A stretch of DNA of 64,000 bases from Oreocharis arfaki (lineage: Eukaryota; Chordata; Aves; Passeriformes; Paramythiidae). How positions within the stretch are numbered: the first letter of the stretch is position 1; every line of letters begins with the position of its first letter. Position numbers and translations under genes: made by a program. The notes beneath the pieces are model-generated. The model did no database searches. It was not told the DNA's origin and saw nothing but the letters and a program-made list of their open reading frames with translations. The stretch covers positions 186,913-250,912 of the forward strand of contig VZRR01009906.1 of NCBI GenBank assembly GCA_013398015.1, given 5' to 3'. Of the stretch, positions 1 through 9,700 are shown in pieces.

Positions 1-1690
1 CCCTAACTTTAAAGACAAAAAGGTGGATGCAAAATCCTTGTGTGTGAAATGGCAATATTGATTGCAGACTGGATGTGAGGGAGCACACAGGCAGTATGAC
101 TGAACAAGTGTGTACATGCCTCACTGTTTATGATAATTAGAGTTTGAAGGTCAAAGTGTGCCTTAGATGCAATTTGCTGCATTGCTCTCAAAGCTCTTTA
201 CATAAAGAATACCTACACTTTACAGAAACCCTTCCCTCCCTTCTGCATGTGCAGCCTGGTTGATAGTGGGAGCTCTGCACCTGTATCCTGAGTGAACACA
301 ACCCACCTTTGAATGGCATCCCAAGCATGCCAGCCACGTCGACCCAGGAAATGTGAGATTACTATAACCCCTAAATGAGTTTGCAGTAATTACTCAAAGG
401 CAATAAACTATTTTTTTATGAACAGAACACAAGACATTAAATATTTTGTTAATGACAGCTTCACATTCCTTTGAAGTCATTATGATTAGAGAGACATAAT
501 GTAATATTGCCCTGCATTATCAAATTGCTTAGATTTCAGTTTCTCCTTCACTGGTCACAAAACCAAATCTAATATGTTTTTTTTTTCCCCCTTGTATAAA
601 TTCACCCTATCCAGTGTGGTGCCTCCAAGGCACACATTTCATTTTTATTAGCTGGGCAGTGTGAGTCATGCTATTAATCGGTATCAGTAGCAACACATCA
701 CCAGACTGTCCTTTGCTGCACAGCCTATATTTAGAAAGGGAATGAGACTGCTGCTGGGTTATATAATGATGCAGCTATTTATAGATCTCCATTATACCTA
801 GAGAGCACCATCGTGCCATCTGAGCTGAGAGCAGCCAGGCTGACAGAGGTGTGATTATAGATTTGTCATCTTCCCCACCTTTCCCCCAGACACATTTGCA
901 ATTTTGTTTACCTGCATTGTTTCTGTTTACTTAATCTGCAGTAAAAATACATGTAAAATCCTCTGTTCAGGCAAAAAAACCCAAAAAACAAACAACCAAA
1001 ATTTCAGAACCTGTTATTACTTGTGGAAAGGTAAAACAGAGAGTCACAATACAAAAAAACCCAACAAAAACCAAAAAACAAAAAACCACATTTTCATTTA
1101 CCTTCCTTTTTGATTGCACAAACCTAGTCAAATGGAGTTGCCTTAAAAATACACCCATATTTCTAGTAGCACTGCACTAAAATTTTCAGATTCTCAGTTT
1201 TTTCCACTTTTTGTCTTTTACACTGATTTCTAGTGGCTACGAGTAGAAAAAGCAATGGAAAACATTACTTTTGTTGGGCCTGAGCAAACATAAGGATGGG
1301 GGAGTCAAGCATTTGTGTTGGAGGTAGAAATGTGGTTTTTGCTGTATCTAGCACGTCTCACAACAAAACACTCATTCAGTCCTTCACAGCAGTTAGTTCA
1401 CATGAAATATATTTTTGGACAAGCAGTTGCAAAGCAGATATTAACAATTTAAGGTGAGTTACAAAGAAGGCTCAGGGCATGGTCTCCATATGTGCACACC
1501 TGAGGTATTTCAGACCTTGGATGTTAATTTGTAAATTTTCTAGAACTGTAGTTTTACTTGTAGAATAGACCAGATTCCTGCCCTGGCCTTTTGGTGCCCA
1601 CAGCACCCCATACAGAAGGCTCAGCCCTGGCTGGAACTGCTGAAGCAATTATCTCACTGCTGCACTTAGCTCACACTGAGGCATAGTGTC
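1..1690. other. Unique A+T-rich non-coding DNA
   Basis: I see no gene here. The only open frames are short and protein-unlike. The stretch contains an A/C-only low-complexity block (listed separately) and, at about 775-784, a CTATTTATAG string that matches the MEF2 consensus perfectly. Runs such as the AT-rich, homeodomain-site-like part at about 380-540 are compatible with a conserved non-coding element, but conservation cannot be judged from one sequence. Confidence 0.6.
972..1090 (+). repeat. A/C-rich low-complexity tracts
   Basis: Positions 972-1001 and 1051-1090 are almost purely A and C in the form of A-runs broken by C2-3 (CAAAAAAACCC-like). The complementary strand is G/T-rich. This is the same kind of degenerate GGGTTTTT-like sequence that reappears in the opposite orientation at 27.4 and 29.0 kb. 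A short frame reading through it is low-complexity and not credible as protein. Confidence 0.8.
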
Positions 1691-1696
1691 ATTCCA

Positions 1697-2267
1697 TGTG
1701 GGAGGTCCTACCGCAGTTTTCCCTGTCATCAATCATGGGGACCCCGACCCCAGTGACTGGAGCTCCTCCTTTGAGGAGGAGTCCGTGGGTAGGGCTGAGG
1801 TTTGGAGCCCTCCCCTCCTTCCAGAGAGTTCTGTAACCCTCGACACTCCTTTTGTTGTATGAGTTGTCTGTATCGTTGTACCCCCCCTGCCGAGTTTTAA
1901 TTGGACCCTGGATCCCCAGACCCTCCCCACAGTCGTGTCCCGTTGGCTGTTCCCCCTTACCCCCGCCCAAGTTCTGTGCCCCTTCAAACCCCGTGCACAC
2001 CCCGTTTTCCCCGGAGTTCTCCCTCCGCCGCTCTCCGATCTGGACCCTCGCCACCCCTGTTAATAAAAGGAGACTTGGAGGAGACCCCCTCTCGCCTCCC
2101 TTTGCTCTCTTCCGCCGCTGCACCATCGCGCCTTACCTGCGCTCTTGCTTGGAGCTGCCTCACCTCGAGCGTGAGCCACCCACGCGACGCCCGAGCCCTC
2201 CCCCTTCGGCTCCGAGGCCCCCCAGAGCCAGCGTCCTCGGCAGAGGCCAGGAGGGCAGCAGGCGGCA
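1697..2267 (+). mobile_element. Solo LTR, class II (ERVK-like) endogenous retrovirus
   Basis: This 571-bp segment begins TGTGGG and ends GGCA, so it has the TG...CA termini of a retroviral LTR. It is flanked on both sides by the same 6-bp sequence ATTCCA, at 1691-1696 and 2268-2273, which is the target-site duplication. A polyadenylation signal AATAAA lies at 2062-2067, followed by a GC- and CpG-rich stretch like an R-U5 region, so the LTR reads on the plus strand. Its GC content is far above its surroundings. No internal viral genes or second LTR are present, so it is a solo LTR left by recombination between two LTRs. A 6-bp duplication is typical of class II (beta- or alpha-type) elements; the class assignment is inference. 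Several open frames of 80-250 codons cross it on both strands and are by-products of its GC-rich sequence. Confidence 0.88.
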
Positions 2268-2279
2268 ATTCCACAGTAG

Positions 2280-2805
2280 GCTCTGGCTGTGGGATAGCAT
2301 AAGGCTTGGAGCTCGTACAAAACTGGGAGGAGTGTCAGGTGCACCAGAAAGTCGTGCTGACATCCAGAGGGAACTCAACAGTAAGAAGAAATGGGCTGTC
2401 AGGAAACTCATGAAGTTTAACCAGGGAAAGTGTCAAGTCCTACCCCTAGGGATGAACAGCCCCAGGCACCAGAACATACCAAGGGCTGTCTGGCTCAGAA
2501 ACATCTTTGCAGAGAAGGATGAGGGGGTCCTGGTGGACCCCAGCTTTGACAGGAGCCAGCAAAGTCCCTACTTGCGAAAAAGGCCAACAGCACCCTGGGC
2601 TGCATTATGAAAAGTGTCACCAGCAGGTCCAGGAAAGTGACTCAGTCCTGGTGAGACACACCTGGACTGATGAGGGTTGAACTTGACCACCTCTAGAAAT
2701 GTTCTCCCACCTCAGCCTGTCTGCAGGCCTGGGAAGGCTGTTCCTCAGCTGCAGAATCACTGCCTTGATCTCTAAGGTCCCTTCCAACACAAGCCTTTCT
2801 ATGAC
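2280..2805 (+). mobile_element. CR1 LINE, 5'-truncated and internally deleted
   Basis: The plus-strand frame at about 2290-2600 translates to the familiar C-terminal part of CR1 ORF2. It has a 'TKLGG' piece after the reverse-transcriptase active-site region, then 'LMKFNQGKCQVLPLG', then 'AEKDEGVLVD'. From about 2625 the sequence jumps to a CR1 3' untranslated end containing 'GGTCCCTTCCAACAC' and finishing in a CTATGACTCTA octamer remnant near 2800. The catalytic reverse transcriptase and everything upstream are missing. The region between the frame and the 3' end is shortened. The element starts within about 15 bp of the downstream target duplication of the preceding LTR. It is inactive. Confidence 0.8.
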
Positions 2806-3630
2806 TCTACACCTGTTGAACAGGATGATGTCAGCACGGGACAGTGGGTGACAGGCACTGCTTGCTGGAGGAATCCATTGGAGTCATCGGAGTGGATCCT
2901 CTGTGGATCCATTGTGCAGTGAACAGACAGGGTAAGGTATGTCAGAATGGATCTGTGGGATCTGGGGTGCCAAGAGCAGAGTTACCAAAGGTAGTGTGGT
3001 TTTCAGCTGCTGTCAAAGGTAGTGTGGTTTTCAGCTGCTGTCAAATACCTGCCTCCAAGAGAGATGCAACATGTACTCTGGAGTCGTGCAGCTTCCTATC
3101 AGAAAAGCAGCCAGCTGCTTGTCCTGCTGTGTAATAAATCACCAGTTAAAGCTCTCCACCAGGCTGTGGGAGATTTGGACCTGTCCCATCCTCTGCTCCC
3201 AGGAATTTATAGCCTTGGGGCACGACTGAGGGCTGCTAGGAGTCCTGCTGGTTGAAGCCCAATTGCATGCAAATACTCAGGAGAGACCAGTGACAAGCTG
3301 TTGCCATGGCTAGAAGTAATCAGCTCCTACATGGAGAAGTCAAATGCTGTATCTTCCAGCTTCCTGATTTCCCATGCATTTGTTTCTCCCCAGCCCATGG
3401 AGGTCCATGCACCAGAGTGGAGCACAGGGAACCCCAGAGCAGTAAGTCCAGGTGTCTTTGTGCTGTTGATTGTAACTGTTCTTGGCAGGGTATAAAGTCC
3501 AGGTGCTGCTTTTTAGCTGCTGTGAGCAGACTGGGTTACCTGATGGCAGGAGTGGGGACAAGGCAAGCAGTGAATACACCAAGGTCTTCATCTGGCAGCA
3601 AATGTGCTGATGTATAATAAGAACTGTTCT
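2806..3630. other. Unique DNA containing a 28-bp tandem duplication
   Basis: No gene is recognised. The short open frames are not protein-like. The stretch holds a recent-looking tandem duplication (listed separately) and no further repeat I can name. Confidence 0.55.
2987..3045 (+). repeat. 28-bp tandem duplication, two copies
   Basis: A 28-bp unit beginning GTAGTGTGGTTTTCAGCTGC occurs at 2991-3018 and again from 3019 to 3045, and the four bases before the first copy also match. The copies are identical, so the duplication is either young or was kept uniform. It contains a CAGCTG E-box in each copy. Confidence 0.92.
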
Positions 3631-3693
3631 CTGTCTTCTTTTCTCTTTTTGATCTTTCTTTTCTTTTCTTACCTCTCCTTCTTCTCTCATCAG
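3630..3693 (+). repeat. Pyrimidine-rich tract ending in CAG
   Basis: About 60 bases of nearly uninterrupted C and T end in TCATCAG at 3693. The layout resembles a splice acceptor (polypyrimidine tract followed by CAG) on the plus strand. However, the sequence after it does not open a convincing protein frame, so I list it as low-complexity DNA. Confidence 0.6.
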
Positions 3694-3930
3694 GGTGTTA
3701 AATGTGTCTCTTTTAACTCTATTCAGATACCCAACGTTCACAGAGCTGGCAGAAGTAGGATACCCTTGGAAGCTCTGTCAAAGCTGATTGAAATCAGCTA
3801 CTGACTCAACAGTTTTCAGACAAATACAGTCACTGTGCAACCACATAAACATCAAGAAACCAGGATTAAAAATATTTCCTTGTAGTATCAAAATAGTTTA
3901 TTTACGCAGCTATAGTACTAGTTACCTATA

Positions 3931-4417
3931 TGTCCTGGGTTGCAGTATATTCTATTACCATCTTCATGAGCTGTGAAACCAGGTGGGGCAGTGTTTCTTT
4001 GCCTCCTCCCTCTGGACTATGTTCTGTTAATGGGAGCGTTTGTGCCTTGCCAAAAGACTCATAGATAACGGACTCCAAACCATCTCCTGTTAATGGGCCC
4101 ATCGGTGCCTCACCACCCCATTGTGAGATGCTCCGCCTGGGAGGGGGCACTGAACATTTCCCACCTGGATATAATCAGAGGTTTTTTCAGGCACAAGGTA
4201 GCTTTCTCCACTGGACTTCCAGAGGACGAGAAGCTGCATCACTGGACCTTCAGNNNNNNNNNNNNNNNNNNNNNNNNNNNNNNNNNNNNNNNNNNNNNNN
4301 NNNNNNNNNNNNNNNNNNNNNNNNNNNNNNNNNNNNGGAGGGAAGGGGGTTGCATTTCCCATTTCAAAGGGGGTTTCTGCCTCACTTAAACAGATGCCTG
4401 TCTTTCAAACCGAGACA
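3931..4417 (+). mobile_element. Solo LTR with 5-bp target duplication, broken by a gap
   Basis: The segment begins TGTCCTGGGT and ends GAGACA, the TG...CA ends of an LTR. The 5-bp sequence CTATA lies directly on both sides, at 3926-3930 and 4418-4422, as a target-site duplication. The first 20 or so bases and the segments reading 'GACTCATAGATAACGGACTC' and 'TTAATGGGCCCATC' resemble an LTR family I associate with birds. A run of 83 N bases (4254-4336) removes part of the interior, so the promoter and polyadenylation signals cannot be assessed. A 5-bp duplication suits a class III (ERVL-type) element, but the class is inference. No internal genes are present. Orientation is taken from resemblance to the family. 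Confidence 0.85.
4254..4336. other. Assembly gap (83 N)
   Basis: A run of N inside the solo LTR. The GC-rich or repetitive interior of the LTR probably prevented assembly. Frames that span it in either direction are meaningless. Confidence 0.99.
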
Positions 4418-4422
4418 CTATA

Positions 4423-6554
4423 CTATAGTACTATTGCCTTGTACCTATGCCTAGAGGTTGTTTTTGCTAGATTTGCAAGAATTCATGTCATCACATTGTG
4501 TCATCACACTGTGTCATCACAGGCCACTGTTTAGAGCACGCACATTAGTTCCAGCTTATATCATCATGTGCTATTTAAAGTGCTTAAAATACTAACCATC
4601 AGGCATCAGCAGTTTCATTGCAATTAAAAGCAGCTAGTTTCTGCAAATTGAGATAGGTAATGGTACAAAAACCTGATGAAATGGCACACATTTCATTCCT
4701 GGCCAGGGCTGCATTTCTCTCAGGCCCCAGGATTTATTAAATTCCCTCATCCCTATTAGCCTGTACACGCAATGCATGCATAAGCATCACAAGAGAATTA
4801 CAATATAAAGGGGAGCACCGTCAGTCTGATGGCCATTAAAATATGGTCACTGACCAAATCCCTTAATATACTGAGCTACTGCTGTTGGCTTTAAATACAC
4901 TTTGGAGAGGATTAACTGCAAAGCATGTTAAACCAAGGGCATATCTCTCATCCTCAGCTGCCACAAATGGGATGTAAGGTTTGCATACAGAAGAAAGGAG
5001 AAGGATTTTGACAGCTGGAGATGCTTATCTTTCCATACCACAGGGAAGGCTGGACAAGATGCTGCCTGCCACCTTTCCAGGCTGACATTATCTACACATC
5101 AGCAAAGGTGCTGAATGTCAGTCTGTGATAACTGGGGAGCACCTGCTTCCATATGCACAGGAGCTTACCACCACACAACAGCAGCAGATAATGTTGTTTG
5201 AAGTGGGGCAGGGGAGGCAAGGCACAGAGCACACATTCAGAATAGGCACCTTCCTCACAAATTAATTTGAGGACTGTTTATTAAAACATGCAATAACATT
5301 GCAAATGCCTATGTTAGCTGGCAGTCATTATCCATCATATTTAATTAATCCATTGATATTTAACTTACTCTGTGCCTCTTGTTAATACATGGAGTTTGAT
5401 TTATTGTGGCAGGTAATAAATTGTAAAAAAAATACTCCCACAAAGACAATAGGTCAAACTGCTGTGGAAGACAAGAACTGTTGCTGAACTGTAAGAGCTT
5501 TTTGATGTCCTGGAAGCAATTCAGGGCAACCTGTCCTGACTGGAGGTGGTACAAGCCCTAACTGTTGAGCCACTGCAGAGGAGGTGGTGCCGTTTTGTCA
5601 ACACTTCATGCACTTTTGAGGTCCAGAATGTCTCTCTGTTTGGAGAAGAAGCTTTTCCAGATCCTACAAACCGGTTCTCAGAATATAATGATTCAAAAAC
5701 TATAATACCCCCAAAGGATTTTATTTTGGTGTAATATTACTCTGTGGACCCTGTTTATGTGTTATGCTGTGTCTCAACAGGTGTGTCCTCCTGTGGTGTA
5801 GGGCACTGCTCGTTCTTCTTGGCCAGGGAATCCCTTCACCAGCAAATACACACCTTCTCTGTCCTGGTGGTTGCTTCCAACAGGGATGCTCATGCAATTA
5901 AAGTTCTCAGTTTTTCCTCCTCGCTTGTTTTCCTCCTCAATGTGAGACTTCTGAGACCAGACTTCAGTGAGGCCAGGTAAGGAGTAACCTCCAAAACTTC
6001 TTTTTCTGCTGCACCATAATGAAACTAGGGATACCAATGACACAGGATAAGAGCAGGTAAGGGGGAACTGAGCTCTCTAGCCCTGTGATTTACTCAGTCA
6101 GTCACTTGAGGAGAAAAATAGTCAGAGGTTGCTCCCAGTTACCAGGACTGAGGGTGCATTTTTGCAACCCACGACTAACTGTTCCTCCTTCTCTGCCAAA
6201 TGAACAAACAAAACTCAATTCCCCTCCCCCATCCCCCCGCCAGGCCCCCAGTCCAGGATCAGAAACCAGATCCTTTCTCTCATGGGCGTGCTCACCACAT
6301 TCATCTACTGTAAGGACCTTTCTGTCCCAGGACTTTTCCACACATGGCTGTGCACAGCACTTGCTTCTAGGAGGAAAAGCACTTTAACCAGCCTCACCAA
6401 GTATGTAAGAAGGCTGGGCCTCATTCAGCTGTATACCTGCCTTCTGCAGAGGTAGGTATATTCTCAGCTCTGTTCCCATGTGAATGGAAGCATGTATACT
6501 CCAGAGGTGAGGAGGAAGTTGGGTGTGTTACTATGTTTAGAGGGCAAGTCACCC
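4423..6554. other. Unique non-coding DNA
   Basis: No gene is recognised. A 13-bp tandem array lies at 4486-4523. The portion around 4560-4960 is A+T-rich with many short homeobox-like motifs (TAATTA- and ATTA-type) and could be a conserved non-coding element, which cannot be shown from one genome. Open frames at 5.5-6.4 kb are short and do not resemble known proteins. Confidence 0.55.
4486..4523 (+). repeat. 13-bp tandem repeat, three units
   Basis: The units TGTCATCACATTG, TGTCATCACACTG and TGTCATCACAGG lie head to tail at 4486-4498, 4499-4511 and 4512-4523. All three keep TGTCATCAC, whose reverse is GTGATGACA. Variation is confined to the last bases of each unit. Confidence 0.93.
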
Positions 6555-6750
6555 AATCATTTAGGTTGGAAAACACCTTTAAGATCATTGAGTTCAACCA
6601 TTAACCCAGGACTGCCAAGTCAACCACTAAACCATGTCTCTAAGCACTACATCTGCACATTTTTGATCATTTTCCACCACTTTCTTGGGCAGCCTATTCC
6701 AATGCTTGTCTACCCTTTCAGTGTAGAAATTTTTCCTAATAATTTCAATA
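6555..6750 (-). mobile_element. CR1 LINE 3' end, antisense
   Basis: Read on the minus strand this is a CR1 3' end. On the plus strand it opens with 'TCATTTAGGTTGGAAAACACC' minus its last base, the reverse of the usual CR1 terminus. It continues through 'CATTGAGTTCAACCATTAACCC' (shortened here) and the 'GGGCAGCCTATTCCAATGCTTG' region, then 'CCCTTTCAGTG'. Only about 200 bp survive, which is the usual 5' truncation of LINE copies. The terminal octamers are lost. No coding sequence is included. Confidence 0.85.
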
Positions 6751-9700
6751 CAACCATACTGTCAATATAGTTAACTGAGCCAGGAATGCTATTCACCAGG
6801 CCAGATGTTGGTATCTGTTGTAGGTGAACCCCCCTGACCCTGCTGACTAGACTGAGTAGAGTCAAGGTTCATGCACTTAAATGCAGCAAATTATTATTAT
6901 TCTGGTGTTATGTCCTGTCTCCCATCAGGAGGCTGAGGTCTTCCCTAAGCCCCACATCACATCAGCCAGCCCTGTGTGGGTATCTTGGCTACCCTTCAAT
7001 GTCTCAAGTGGCATCAGGATGTGACAATGGGGAGCTGAACTGGAACCTGACTTCCCACTGCTTTACAGTCAGGGTCTGGGCATGTTGTTCAGGTCTTGAC
7101 ACTTCACAGACCTCACTTAGCTTTAGGTATCACACCCTGCCAGCATGGTCTCACTGATAGTGTTTCTCACTGGCAAACTCTTGGTAACTTTCCTCTCAGG
7201 CTGTAGGTTTTTGGCTCCTCAGCTGGTAGACATAGCACCCAGACCCTAGAAGTCTCTGAACTCCAGGTTTTAGCTTTAGCTCATGGATTTATGGAATTAC
7301 AGCAGCAAGAGGAAAAAGAATAAGCTTCAACTCCTCGTGAGAACAGAGCCTGAGGTGTGGGGCAGGCAGGGACGAATGGGGCAGTGCACAAGGTGTGGCA
7401 GCAAGGTCTCCTTGCCTTACTAAGCAGGTCTCTTGGCCGACCGGCTTTTCTTTAATCACCGTTGAGTGTATTCTCAGTGTAATGTCTACAAATGATCCTT
7501 CAAATGTATAAACAATTTTTTTTTGTTGTTTAATAGACACATAGGGAGTAAAATAGTGATTGCTCATTCCTGCTTAAGTGCTGGAGTGAGCTTGAGTAGT
7601 TGGGAATAGCTGCTATAAAGGGTTTGAGGTCAGCATGCTTTCAGATTTTAAAATATTTCACCAGGTTTTTAACTAGTCTTCATATGCTGTCTCTCCCTGC
7701 CCCCAATTAGTGGGCTTTGTATTTTGGGATCTGCTATGCATGAAAGTTCTGCTTTACCTAAAGGAAAATAAAACTGCCCTTTAGCAGATATATTGCTTTT
7801 CAAAGCAAATTGGTTTCACTATATTTGGAAGCCCATATGTGCTGAAAAAAGTCCTTTAACTGAGAAGAGTTACTCAAAGCCCATAAAATGAATGTACAGT
7901 AAATGTTCACAAGCTCAGACCAGGGAGCTGTTTCATTGAACTGCAGGAGACATAATACAACTGTAGAACATTGTTTTCTCCTTTTCTTCACTTTTTGTTC
8001 ATTACTATTCAAAGCAGGTGCTATCTAATGGTAGAAACAAGTTTTCTAACTATATCATTTCTGAGGTGTTTACAAAATTGATAAAATGCAAATTAGGCAA
8101 ATTCTGAGGTTTCCCTCAGCTTTTCAGCTCCCTGCCTCTAAAGTCTCCTGTCACACTGCAGAGCTGGTTTGGAAGTAGCATATCCTTGTGTGGCACTGGG
8201 TTTGGGGCACTCCTTGGGTCCATATCTATGTGTCACACTTTGCTTTAACCTTAGGAGACCAAGGAGGGCCCAAGGACAACTCTTGTCTACTGAGCTTCAA
8301 AGAACTGCCAGAACCACTGATGAACTCTCAGACCCCTCATAGTGAAAGCACTTCCCAGAGCTGTAGCTAAATGTGTGTCTCTTCTTAACATCTCAAGGAT
8401 TAGATGATAGGCAAGAGCTGAGTTACCCTGGAATGGGAGAACTCCCAGAGAGCCCTGCCTGAATTGTCAGGCATCGTGCATCCCAGCCTGGGGAGAAGCT
8501 GCCCTCCTCTCAGATACAGAGGGAGAGGGAAAGCCTTTTATTCTGGAGACAGAGAAATGAGGGAGCGTGACTTCATGAGGGAGATTCCTTAATGGTAAAA
8601 TCTTTACAAGGCAGATCAGGACTTCTCCTTTGCAGAGACAAGGAGCTAGATTGTGAGCCACACAATATGATGATAAGACAATATCCCATGTTCAGGCCAC
8701 AGAACTGCCTCCTGCTTCCAGAAGCATTCTAGTTCTTCTGTACACTGCTCATTGACTGAGAAAGTGAGACACAACACCTTCCTCCTTGGCTTCTAGGATA
8801 ATTTATTGCTGATACCAGAGAAAACTCAGCTTTTTCTGCCCTGCCCTTGCATGTCCCTGTTCCTCTGAATTATTGCCTGAGGTGCTGAGACAAGCTCTCC
8901 TCCCTTGCAGTCCAAAAGGGACTTTCTTACCAGCAAGCTCCAGCTGAAGCTGTGTGGCTTTCCTTTCTCATTTTATCTGGAGCTGGTTAGGGACAAATAA
9001 GGGCAAGCTGACAGCTCTGAGTAGCTCCTGGGAGAAGGAAAGCTGAATAAGCTGCAGGGGAAAAGCGATATTTTGTCTTCGCAGGACCTCAGTAGGCAGA
9101 GTAAATAAGAATACTGCCCTAGATGGATAAGTTAAACCTGGGATAGCTGGGGAGGTTTAGCTGTCACAACCATCTGCCTCGCCTCTCTCCTGGAAGCTGC
9201 ATCTCCAGCTGAATGATTCATGAACCACCTCAATTTACAGCTTGGCATTAGTCATAGGAATTAAAATTAATGTGCACTGGCTTTGATACATTAAGCTGTA
9301 AGTGCAGCATTGCAGGGACAGAGACACATCCCAGTCAGGGTGTGCCTGATGTAAGCAGGAATACTTGGCTCTGCAAGGAGTGCAAGATGGTTCCTGAAAA
9401 GAAGAAAGCTTTCAGCCTTCCTAGTGCCATCCATGCCAAATATGTGCCAATAACTTTACCACCCCCAAGCTATTTTTCCTGTGCCCTCTCCAAATATGTT
9501 TCCTTAAAAAAAAAAAAAGGATAGTGGGAAGCATTTTTAGATTATTAGATTATTTGATTCGAAACTTGTTTCCTCAGCAAGACTTGTATATTTTTTCTGT
9601 TTCTTTCTGTAATGTTTTAAGATCCTGAATTGCAATTGTCTCTAAATAGAACATCTCTACATGCAGTTTTCACTAACTCAGTTTGCTTTGGTTTCATGCA

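Noticed and set aside
1..10. CCCTAAC at the very start, suggesting telomeric sequence
   Set aside because: It is a single unit followed at once by ordinary sequence. There is no array.
1689..2411. Several overlapping open frames of 83-252 codons on both strands
   Set aside because: They lie in a GC-rich solo LTR and the CR1 remnant beside it, where stops are scarce. Their translations are Pro/Arg/Ser-rich with no domain except the CR1 part.
4090..4454. Open frames crossing the N gap
   Set aside because: They are open only because N codons are not stops. The flanks are LTR sequence.
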